From Larix kaempferi (lineage: Eukaryota > Streptophyta > Pinopsida > Pinales > Pinaceae), in NCBI GenBank assembly GCA_027924585.1, contig BSBM01000636.1, positions 3,674,001 through 3,738,000 of the forward strand: a stretch of DNA of 64,000 bases, given 5' to 3'. Positions 10,706 to 20,666 of this stretch are shown here, piece after piece (the first letter of the stretch is position 1; each line of letters opens with the position of its first letter). Position numbers and translations under genes: made by a program. The notes below the pieces were generated by a model, which saw only the letters and a program-made list of their open reading frames with translations, did no database searches and had not been told where the DNA came from.

Positions 10706-11625
10706 ACACGCTGATCCTAAGGCGTTTTTCCTATTTTCATTTGTTCTCCCTATGTTTAGAGCGTAGAATCACTAGACAACTGTCCTTTTCTATTTTTGAG
10801 AAATTTTCTGTTTTAAATGGCCACGATTTGTTTATTTAGAGGAAAAGTCTTTAGAGGACAAGTGTAAAGAGCCAGGTGGCAGCCCAAGAGGCATTTTGTA
10901 AAGATATAAATAGAAGCTTAGGGAAGAGTGAGGAGGACTTTTTGCAGGTAAAAGATTTTTCTGAACTTGTACGAGCTATCTTGCACTTGCTCCAAGAAAA
11001 TGAAATTTGCCTAATAAGAGACCGGAGAGGACATCTTTTGCATGGAAATGGATGTTGGATGCATGCTGGATTATTCTTGTGTCTTTTATATTCTACAGTG
11101 AGATCTTTCTTTGCTGCCTTGAATTATTTTTATGTATTGAATGATCTTGTTGTTTCCTGTGCAAATGATTTTTTTCTCCTACATGAGTAATGGAATGCGT
11201 TATATGTAAATTGGAAGCTATATTTTAATATCTGTTGCCTTTTGCTGTAGTTGTATCTTCATTGTTTAATGGCTATCTGTTGATTTGTAGATGCTTCTTT
11301 CAGCACATTACTCATACTTATAATTTTGCTCCTTGCAGGGATAGTTTAGGTTTATTTCAGTTTTAGACACAGATTTGTTTTAAGCTTTGCATTTAGATTA
11401 AGTTAGCTTAGGAACTTGCATATCATCTTAAACATTAAAAAGAAAAAGAAAAGAATGGTGGATCGGGCCATAACCAGTTTAATTGAAGCAAATATCCAAA
11501 TCTAACGGTTGCCGGAATCGCTAACCGGATGGATTCCCCATACCAAACGGTGGACGATCTAATTGGGATAGTCTACTGGGGAGAATCCCTTTCTGCTTGA
11601 TGTTGCGATCTTTGGGGCATCAACA
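10706..11625 (+). other. 3' part of element C LTR, no supported gene
   Basis: The stretch is conserved in the 3' LTR (23852-24769). A 315-nt open stretch (10876-11190) is open in both copies but starts with GTG, so it is not a convincing plant gene. Near the end is TCTAACGGTTG (about 11500), close to a MYB3R-type MSA site. The LTR terminus is GCATCAACA. Confidence 0.6.
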
Positions 11626-11630
11626 GTTTT

Positions 11631-11649
11631 TGGCGCTAGAAGGAGGGCC
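11631..11649 (+). other. primer binding site of element C
   Basis: TGGCGCTAGAAGGAGGGCC lies 5 nt after the LTR end. It has the TGGCG start of many plant Ty3/gypsy primer sites. I cannot assign the tRNA with certainty. Confidence 0.75.
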
Positions 11650-11658
11650 TGAAAGTGC

Positions 11659-13023
11659 ATGGCTGATAAAGGAAAATCTCCCACTGTCAAAAATGTCACT
11701 GAAAATCAGCTTAAAACAGGAATTTCAGACAGCCCAAATCTTGAAGTAGTAAATCAAGAAAACCTCATCTCTGATTTTGAACCTCAAGAAGTATTGTATG
11801 CTGTGCCTTTTGCAGAAATAGAAGATTTAAGGAGACATACACGATCTTATGTTAGACAGCTAGGTCGTTAAAACACAGTAAATTTCCTTCCTACAAAAAG
11901 TTCTCATAGAAAAGAACGACAGTACACCCGTGATTCGATTCTTGTGCAGAATTTTGAAGAACTTGTGAATTTAACCTTGGAAGAAATTGCAGAACCCCTG
12001 AACAAAGTCGATCTTGAAAACCCAGAAAAAATTTCAGATCAAGAAAGTCTTGGAGAACTCATTACTCCAAAGAACACTCCATTTAATTCACCATACAACT
12101 CTCCACCTGATTCTCCACATAGAGACATGGCTGTACCTGCTTAGAGAGCGAGGGGAGCGTTGAATCTAGCTGGTCCATTCCACAATCTTCCTAAAACTCC
12201 AGAGAAAGTCTTGCCTAAATTCGACCCAGGGAAATCCATTTCCACTGAAGATCATCTCAAAAGTTTTTATTTAGCTCTGAATCTTTTAAATGTGCAGCAT
12301 GAAGATGTAGTATGTAGGCTTTTTCCATACACATTTGAGCCGAAAGTCTCGTCCTGGTATTTTAGCTTACAACCTAGCTCGATCTCAAGCTGGGATGAAT
12401 TTGAAAAATGTTTCTTAAAGAAATATGGAAACCAAAAGACTGTAGCTACGCTTATGAAAGAATTATTGTCCATGAGAATGGAAAAGAAAGAAAAGGTTCA
12501 AGACTTCAACCAAAGGTTCACAACACTCTTAAATAATTTCAGCGAAGCAAATAAACCAGCAGAGGAATCTCTGGTTGAATATTATACAACAGCTCTTGAA
12601 GGACCCATAGCAATGTTCGTTAAAAGATCTAAGAAAACCACCCTGATAGAAAATTTTGAAGAAGCTAGAAAGGTGGAAGAAGAAGCGGATAGCATTGCTA
12701 AACATGCCTTAGATGCAGAAACAAAACCAGCAGCCAGCGAAAAAACCTTGTTGCTCACCGGAAGTAAAGAAGAGTCATCAACAGACATGGAGAACGTAGT
12801 TAAGATGATGCAGAAGTTGTCCAATAAAATTGTAGATCTCGAAAAAGATAAAGCTACTAGTACATCTAGGAAACCTTTCAAGCCATTCTACAAAAAGAGA
12901 GAAGACAGCGATCAACCTCATCCACCCATGAACTCTTCCCCTGTTTTAAATATCAATGAAATAGGGATGGAAAACTTCTGCACCTTTCATCAAGAACCGC
13001 ACTCGGAAAAGAGCTGCCCATAA
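11659..13023 (+). pseudogene. element C gag
   Basis: ATG 11659 opens MADKGKSPTV, only 10 nt after the primer site. The same frame continues to 13023 with stops at 11869 and 12142. Residues from about 160 resemble the plant Retrotrans_gag core: KFDPGKSISTEDHLKSFY, a W-F-x-LQP-SSISSWDEF block, and MRMEKKEKVQDFNQRF. A variant zinc knuckle CTFHQEPHSEKSCP (C-x2-H-x4-H-x4-C) ends the frame at TAA 13021, which is probably CAA in the ancestor. Gag would form the virus-like particle and package element RNA in the cytoplasm. Protease follows in the same frame. Confidence 0.88.
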
Positions 13024-14250
13024 TGGATTAACTCTATGAGTTTAGTCATGAACCAAATGCTGGATTCACAGATTCCAGATCAAGACGATCCTCCATAGGA
13101 ATCGAGCCCTGAGTTAGAAGAACCACCTCAGGACACCACTATGGTGCTATGGGATTGGGTACATTTAACTGAATTGGTAGAAGAAGATCCCGTGGAAAGC
13201 TCAGTTTCCGCTGTGAACATTAATACTCGCAGTAAAGGTCCCATTACAGATCCGGTGCCAAACTCGACTATTCCCAAGCCTAAAGCTTCGAAAGAACTAC
13301 TTAGAAGACATATAGAAATAATTCCACCTCAACCTAAAGCTAACTCAATAGCGGCCAAGCAGCCAAGCATTGACACCACAAATCAACAACCGAAGGTCAC
13401 ACTGAATAAAACAGACCATCCGACTAGAATTGGAAAAGAATCTAATATAGGATATGACATTATTGAGGATATAAAGAAAGTAAAAGCAAATGTATCAATA
13501 TTCGATATGTGCAGTTTGCCTCAACAACGAGACAAGTTGTTGCATGCTTTGCAATCCCAGCCCAGCACTCCATTAACAGATACTCAAGAAGATCCTGAAA
13601 TTAATGAGGCTAGTATCGGTGGGAAATCTAAATCTCAGACGTTGCCGTTCCTGTTAACCTTTGAAATTTTCAATCATAATGTTCACAATTTTCTGGTAGA
13701 TTCCAGAGCATCTTCAAATGTCATGCCACTGTCAATTTGTAAAAAAATTAACGGGCAACCTATTCCATCCTCTGCCCAAATTATTCAGTTAGATAGAACT
13801 GCTGTCAAAGTTATTGGGGAAATGAAAGATGTCCTCATTAGATTATCATCCAACTCTAGAGTCTGTCAGTTTATTGACATAATGGTAGTTGATATTCCTG
13901 AGGCCTATGGTTTGATCCTAAGTAGGGACTGGTCCACAAAGCTGAATGGTTACTTTGCAACTGATTGGTCGCATTTGTGGTTGCCTTATCAAAATAGACA
14001 GAATCAGATCAAGGTCCTGAGAGAACCGCACATGAAACAAAATGTAACCCAACTAGAGGGAAAGAATGAGGCTGTAACCTTCTCATCCTCAGTTCTGGGG
14101 AATTATTTCTTAGAAATTGATCCGGGTAATTATCATTCTGAAACTATCATCCATGAATCAGATGAACAGTCCGATCTCCTTCATTTTTCTCGGACTGATG
14201 ATATTGACTGTAATATAGTTAGTTTATCCACTGACTTAGATCATAAAGAT
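13024..14250 (+). pseudogene. element C protease region
   Basis: The frame is the same as gag, with a stop at 13096. The retropepsin core is near 13690-13980: FLVDSRASSNVMP, then VKVIGEMKDV and a late IPEAYGLILSRDW block. The family active site is D-[ST]-G; here the glycine is arginine (DSR), a change GGA to AGA, so the protease is dead. The upstream 200 codons are a low-complexity linker. Retropepsin would process Gag-Pol. Confidence 0.85.
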
Positions 14251-14259
14251 ACTAACTTA

Positions 14260-14660
14260 GCTGAATCAAAAGATCTGTTTTGGACATTATACTTTGACGG
14301 TTCTAAAACTTTGGAAGGATTCGTAAATAAATAAGTATTTTTTGTCCTGTAGGTTAGAATTTGATTGTACTAACAACACTGCTGAATATGAAGCTTTGGT
14401 ACACGGATTAAAGAAGGCCATCGATTTTAATGTTAAATACCTGAAGGTTTTTGGTGACTCGGAAATAGTTGTGAGACAGGTAAGAGACAGCATTCACTGC
14501 CTCTCACCTCATTTGAAAGGTTATCAGGCCGAGGTATGGGATTTAATTATGCATTTTGATGCTTTCAATATAAAGTCTATTCCTATATTGCAAAATTCTG
14601 CAGCTGATTTGTTAGCTACATCTGCTTCTAGATTGGTACCAACTAATAACAAATGCTCAA
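14260..14660 (+). pseudogene. element C additional (archaeal-type) RNase H
   Basis: A second RNase H lies upstream of RT. Catalytic blocks are visible: YFDGS at about 14290 (first Asp), NNTAEYEAL (Glu), VFGDSEIVVRQV (Asp) and SAADLLATSAS (last Asp). The glycine-rich stretch after YFDGS is deleted and the frame changes from 1 to 2 near 14335. Extra RNase H domains of this type mark the Tat/Ogre lineage; they degrade the RNA strand during reverse transcription. The order protease, extra RNase H, RT is notable. Confidence 0.82.
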
Positions 14661-16430
14661 TTGAATTAATTTCCAGGTCCTCCGTCCCTAAGAATTTCAC
14701 AAACTTCAAGGTCTTCGATGATGACGAACAGATTATCAGTTTTCTAACAGACGAAGACATTTTCCAAGGAGCCGTGATAGATGAAGAAGAACACGATTCT
14801 GATTTACAAAAGAAGGATGCAAATAAAGGAAATTTCATCCCCAAAGGGGTAAGGTCACTCGAAATGTTGTTTGATCTTCAAAGTAAATTAAAAAGGCCAA
14901 CGAACACCAAAACTAACAGTTCATCAATGCAGCATGAGTTAGTTAATTTGGGCACCAAGGATGAACCAAAATTTGTCAACCTTGGCAAATGTTGTTCACC
15001 GGGAGAAAGAGATAGGTTCATCAAAAATTTTAGACAATATAAGGATTTTTTTGCATGGACTTATGAGGATCTGAAGACATATGACGTCCGCATTATTCAG
15101 CTTGTCATACCAATGAAAGTGGGTGTGAAGCCATTTCAGCAGCAATTAAGAAGGATGCATCGTACTTTGGAACCTCTGATTCAAAAGGAATTGAAGAAAC
15201 TTCTTGACGCTAAAATAATCTTTAAGGTCCGGCATTCTGAGTGGGTTGCTAATTTAGTTCCTGTGAGAAAGAAGTCAGGAGAGATAAGACTATGTGTTGA
15301 CTTTAGAAATTTAAATAGAGCTTTAGATAAAGAAAAATATCCCGTCCCTTCAATGGAACAAATTCTTCAAATGGTGTCGGGATCTGAGCTATTTTCTCTT
15401 CTCGATGGTTTCTTTGGCTACAATCAAGTATTAGTAGCCGAAGAAGATCGTCTTAAGACTACTTTCCGCACTAAGTGGGGAACTTTCTCCTATAGAAGGA
15501 TGCCATTTGGCTTGATAAACGTAGGAGCTACATTCCAGCGAGCAATGGATATCGCCTTCCGAGGATTGGGTGGTCAATGTGTTGTTGTCTATCTAGATGA
15601 CATGACAGTTTTTTTGAAGAAAAGGGAATATCATGTTGTCCATTTGAAGCATATTTTTGATCGGTGTCGGAAATATGGTTTCTCGTTGAATCCCAAGAAG
15701 AGTGTGTTTGCTGTTCCCGAGGGTAAACTATTGGGCCATATCATTTCCAAAAGAGGAGTGTCAATAGATCAGGAAATAGTACAAGCTATCAATAGAATTC
15801 CAATGCCTCATAACAAGAAATCCATGCAGTCCTTTATGGGCACTATCAATTTCGTCCGAAGGTTTGTTCTAGATTTCGCACAGATTGTTAAACCTTTACA
15901 ACAAATGGTCAAACAAAGCATATAGTTCAAGTGGACAGATTTAGAAAAGGATGCGTTCAGAGACATTAAGGCAGCCATAGCTAAAGCTCCTTCCTTAAGA
16001 AGCCCAGATTTTGACAAGGATTTTATCCTATATACCTTTGCTTCAGATGACTCCCTCGCAGTTGTACTCACGCAAAAGGTGGAGCTAGGGGACGAATACC
16101 CAATCTCGTTTATGAGCACTGGTCTGCAAGGGGCTGAACTAAATTATCCCGTGGTTGACAAGCATGCGTATGCTGTCTTCAAAGTAGTCAAACAGTTCAG
16201 ACCATATATTCTTAAGAACAGGACTAAAGTTATAGTTCCCCACCCAGCTGTTAGATCCCTCTTCGTTCAGAAGGAACTAGGAGAAAGGAGGGGAAACTGG
16301 GTCACATCTCTACAAGAATATGATTTAGAATTTAAACTGGCCACTATCATCAAAGGACAAGGCTTGTGCAAATTGCTTACAAAAATCCAATTGATGAAGA
16401 GCAGCATTGGAAAAATGAAGCTGAGATGAA
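14661..16430 (+). pseudogene. element C reverse transcriptase and RNase H
   Basis: The linker 14661-14930 leads into RT. Blocks are WVANLVPVRKKSGEIRLCVDFRNLN, LFSLLDGFFGYNQ (first catalytic Asp), RRMPFGLINVGATFQRAM and VVVYLDDMTV (15590-15607, catalytic DD kept). The stop TAG at 15923 is probably CAG in the ancestor. RNase H follows (FASDDSLAVVLTQK, the ISFMSTGLQGAELNYP block, RPYILK, ELGERRGNWVTSLQEYDLEF) and ends by frameshift near 16370-16430. Compared with active relatives the frame is close to full length, so the copy is moderately old. Confidence 0.92.
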
Positions 16431-17727
16431 CTCAGTTGAGGTATGTCCTGTCTTCACAGCTCCTCAATCATGGTATAGGGATCTGGTGCATTATTTGCAG
16501 CAAGGATACCTACCTGAGCAGTAGAACTCTAAGCAAAGAAGGGCACTCTGTTTGAAGTCAACAGCTTATCAAATCATTGATGGGATTCTTTTCAGAAAGA
16601 ATTACGATGGAATTTTTCTTAGATGTCTAGAAAAGGAAGATGCAAGTAAAGTTGTCAAAGAATTACATGATGGTCCCGCTGGTGGACATTATTCAGGGGA
16701 GACAACAGCTCACAAGATAATTAGAGCTAGATATTATTGGCCCACTCTATTCCGAGATGCCCATGCGTATGCATAGAACTGTGATATATGCCAAAGAAGT
16801 GCTAGGAAATTACCTAAGGCAGCAGGACCCTTGCAGCCGGTTATTATCTCTGAACCTTTTGAACAGTGGGGCATAGATGTTATTGGAGAGATAAATCCAA
16901 ATTCTTCTTTACAACATCGATACATCCTGACAGCTACCGACTACTTCACCAGATGGACGGAGGCTATCCCGTTGCGCAAGATCAATGAAGATACAGTCAT
17001 CAGTTTCTTGAAGGAAAACATCATAACCAGGTTTGGGGTTCCAATTTCCCTTGTTTTTGATAATGCTCCCTATTTCTCGTATTTTAAGATAAATGAATTT
17101 GTTTATGAATGGGGGATTAAACTACATTAATCAGCCAATTATTACCCTCAAGGAAATGAATTAGATGAATCTTCAAACAAAAACCTCATGCGAATTCTCA
17201 AGAAGACTGTGATAGAAAATCAGCGAAGTTGGCATATAGCTCTCCCAAATGCCTTATGGGTAGATAGGGTGACTCCAAAGAACGCATTAGGGGTTTCCCC
17301 TTTCACTCTTGTCTATGGAAAGGAAGCCATCCTCCCCCCCAACATCTTGCTTCCATCCTTACAGTTGTCCCAAGCCTCTCGAGGGTCTAGTAGCCAAGTC
17401 TTACAATCCAGGATCAATACCTTGCTTCAACTTGAAGAAGCCCGACAAAAAGCTAAAGACCGATTCCATTAGCACCGAGACATAGTCAAGAGATGGTTCG
17501 ATAAGAGGAAGTATGGTAAAAAGAGTTTTGAAGTTGGGGATTTAGTCCTGAAATGGGATCATAATCATGAAGGAAAAGGGATGCACACGAAATTTCAACA
17601 TTTATGGACAGGCCCTTACCAAATTTCAGCAAAGCTCGGCCCATCCACTTATAAGTTGACGGACCTCCAAGTAGAGGAAGTAACCCTTCCTCTCAATGGC
17701 CTCGCCTTGAAACAATACTTTGCGTAG
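16384..17727 (+). pseudogene. element C integrase
   Basis: The frame changes from 2 to 1. The N-terminal HHCC finger is visible (HDGPAGGHYSGETTAHKI and, after a stop at 16774, CDICQ). The catalytic core has WGIDVIGE, the VFDNAPYF block and a glutamate in NELDESSNKN. Stops at 16521, 17128 and 17470 break the frame. The C-terminal part (WFDKRKYGKKSFEVGDLVL, WTGPYQI) ends at TAG 17725. No chromodomain is visible, as expected for Tat. Confidence 0.88.
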
Positions 17728-18840
17728 TCTCACTGAGACTTTCTGTACATAAATAAAACTTTTCTTTTATGTTGCTTTAGCCCTTTGTTTTCATTGTTTT
17801 CAGTTATCTTGTTTATTTTCTCAGCATTTGAAACCTTCTATACAAAATTTGTTTTCTGAAAGCACCTGTGGTCAGGTTTCTCATCAAGATAGATCTCTCG
17901 AAGAAATCTCACAACTCCTGAAGCCGAAACTACCCTCGAATGAAAGTTTATCTATGTATTTTTCTCTTGTTGAACGTTCTCCAGAAGGAAGGAAGCCTAT
18001 TCTGTTAGTCAAACTAACCCTGTTTAAATAGCAGAGATCTATGACTATCTTTATTACTATCTTCGGGCTCCATCCACTCTCACACTTAAAGGCATCTCAA
18101 GAAGGTCACTGAAGTTGGACCCACAGAGAGTAGCACATCTCGAGGGCATAGGGTATTGAAATGACTCCATGCTGCAAATCTAACAGCCAAAATGGCTTAT
18201 AATCAAGGGTCTATTTTCTAGAGATTCTTGCCTCAATTGAAGCATGGCTGAGACAAAAGCAAAGCATGTAAGTCAAGAAGGCTGTCCAAAAGACTCAGCT
18301 CAAGCTAGGCTCCTCTCCGTCCGCGAGGCTTGATCAAATCAATAAAATATCTCACTCACACAAAAGGACATTATGGATTGAGGAGCCAAAATCAAAGATC
18401 ATGTCTAAAGAAAATATTTTTGGAAGGCTCAAATAGCAAAGCTATCAAAAGTATAAACATCCAAAAGGGATGCAAGCAACATGGGAATGAGGAACAAGAG
18501 CAATAATGTACATGAGAAGGTGTTGCAAATCCCGTGGAGTCCGATATCAGTAGCCATCTGAAAGATGAATCTTCTAAAATGAACCCCATATGTTGGGCCT
18601 TTGAAAGTTTTAAAGATGTCTCTATCAAAGCTCCCCTTTCCCCAATGGCCAGCAGATAAAATGACTTCTTCCTTTGCTGAGATTCAAGTGCTCAGCTGAA
18701 TATTGCATACAAGATGGATATCTTTTAAGAAGGTTTCGGATCAATGAGAGGGATTTTTTCAGAGATCTGTGTTCGCCAGCAACTCGCCAATTGTTGTTGC
18801 AGCAACATCCCCCCCCCAAATTTTGTAGATATTGGGGCCC
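17728..18840 (+). other. element C 3' untranslated region
   Basis: No supported gene is visible. Short open frames have no known motif. A polypurine tract before the 3' LTR is not clear; ATTGGGGCCCC at 18831-18841 is the best candidate, so the LTR start given here is approximate. Confidence 0.5.
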
Positions 18841-18959
18841 CTCCTTTGCATTTTACTAGAAGGACTGCCTAAAGAAGTTAAGTCTCCTTTGAAAAAACTT
18901 TTGACTTAGTTTTTGTTTCAACTGAGGAATCTGCTTTAAAATTTGAAGTTTTTCTTCTA

Positions 18960-19480
18960 AGTCAAAACTCACGATTCTCTCTCGAAACTGCGGAAGAAAC
19001 TTAAAATTCTATCCCGAAACTGGGGAAGAACTCAGGATTCTCTCCTGAAACTGCAGAAGAAATTAGGATTCTCTCCCGAAACTGTGGAAAGACTTAAAGT
19101 TACTCCCCGAAACAGTGAAAACACTTATCGTTTTTAAAGTTTCGGAAGAACTTAAAATTGCCTCCCGAAACTGCGGAAGAAACTTAAAATTCTCTCTCGA
19201 AACTGGGGAAGAACTCAACGAGCTCGCCCGAAACTGCAGAGGAACTTGGGATTATCTCCCGAAATTGTGGAAGCTTTCGTCAAGTGTTGCCGCAGTAAGT
19301 TGGTCTTTTCCCAGGTTACTCAACCATTCATATTTCGATAAAAAACTTAACAATGTCATTCGTGAATTTTAGAAGGACTTACTGAGTCTTTCCGAAACTT
19401 CGGGACAACTCGGCAAAGACGGTCGCGATAAGCTTCTGGGAGCGTGAACTGTGGAAGACCTCACAAAGTGCTCTCAAAAC
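18960..19480 (+). repeat. degenerate tandem repeats in U3 of element C 3' LTR
   Basis: Units of about 40 bp contain CTCTCCCGAAACTGCGGAAGAA with variants. About eight recognisable units occur before 19280 and more degenerate ones follow. The position upstream of the TATA box suggests a promoter or enhancer repeat array. Confidence 0.7.
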
Positions 19481-19750
19481 GCCGGAACGACTCGCCAAAT
19501 TTTTTCGTCACTGCGAAGCTTTTTTTGTCTCTCCCGCAATAGGCAAATGCCTCGCCTATTGAGTTTCCCGCCTTTCGAGAGGAACTCATAAGTTTTGGCC
19601 GCAATCGTGGACGAAACTTGTGAGTCCTCACTGCAGCCGACGGTCGCGTGTTAAATGCCGAATTGTTTTGAAATGATCGCGCAGTACGAGCGTTTAACTC
19701 TGTTTTAATGTCATCACCTATCCATTTAAATGCCCGCACGTGTCTAACTT

Positions 19751-19758
19751 TATATAAG
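19751..19758 (+). promoter_or_regulatory. TATA box of element C 3' LTR
   Basis: TATATAAG, in the same context as the 5' LTR copy at 6581. Confidence 0.68.
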
Positions 19759-19892
19759 GGCGGTGGGGTTTCATTGTTCCCATTGTTAGTTTTTTATTCA
19801 AAGAACGCCACTGGGAAGATCGCGTCGTCTCGCTCTAGCTCAGCGCATCCACCACTGTGTCCACCTCACTCCACCACTTTTTTCGTCTCCAG

Positions 19893-20654
19893 GTAGGTTT
19901 TTTAACCGTCATCTTTGTCTTATCTTCACGTTGAGTTATTTCTTGGGTCTTTCCCGTTTCATAACGTGGCCGGTAGACATTGGTAGCATGTATCGTTTTA
20001 AAGAATTTACAGTCGCCGTGGCCCCACAAGTTTCTCATTGCTACCAACTAGGAGACATAGCCATGACCAAGTCGGTTCCAATTGGCCCCTTGTTTCTAAG
20101 TCATCCGAGTTTTTTTTTTTTTGCACTGGCCGCGTTCCGGTCATTTTCCTACCCAGATTTACTCAAACTCAAACTTCATACCGGCTGCATACCGTTTCTC
20201 AAGTATTATCAACGATAGTAGTGGTCGGTTGAGATACTCAACCACTCACCTATTCGGCTCAGTTAATGACTGTGGAAAAACAGTTCCTTGTTTTCATTTG
20301 TTTCCTCATAAGATTTTCCACTCCAGGCCAACCCACCATTGACCATTAGAAGTGCTATGATGGAGGGCATCCTGTCTCCAAGGAGTAGGAAGGAAGTAGG
20401 TTTTTCACATTGTATGCTTACCTTTTCGGAAGCATTCCAAAAGATCTTGACTAGGCATTGTCTCCCTAGAATAATCAAGTCTGAGGACCATATTTTATTT
20501 TCTGGAATGATCTATGTTTAGTTTGCTTCCCCAACATGAAACTTTATAATTTTGTCTATATTTATCATTAGCATGCTAAAATTGTCCTACTCTATCTTAC
20601 ACTCTCATAACATGTTACAAATTTTTGTAATCATTCACATTTGGCTGCTGACAG
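19893..20654 (+). other. predicted intron in LTR-borne gene (copy 2)
   Basis: The donor CCAG/GTAGGT and acceptor GCTGACAG/G are preserved. The length of 762 bp compares with 759 bp in copy 1. Confidence 0.55.
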
Positions 20655-20666
20655 GGATAAGCCACG

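Larger units (their letters stand above)
6512..11625 (+). repeat. element C 5' LTR, left end truncated by copia insertion
   Basis: It aligns with 19682-24769 with a few percent mismatches and small indels. It ends GGGGCATCAACA, followed by the primer site. The missing left part corresponds to the sequence before 19682 in the 3' LTR. It contains the TATA box, intron and long frame described separately. Five kb is very long for an LTR but is known in the Ogre/Tat group. Confidence 0.93.

Noticed and set aside
18825-18841. Exact start of the element C 3' LTR at TGTAGATATTGGGG
   Set aside because: The other LTR is truncated here, so no alignment can fix the boundary, and no clear polypurine tract precedes it.
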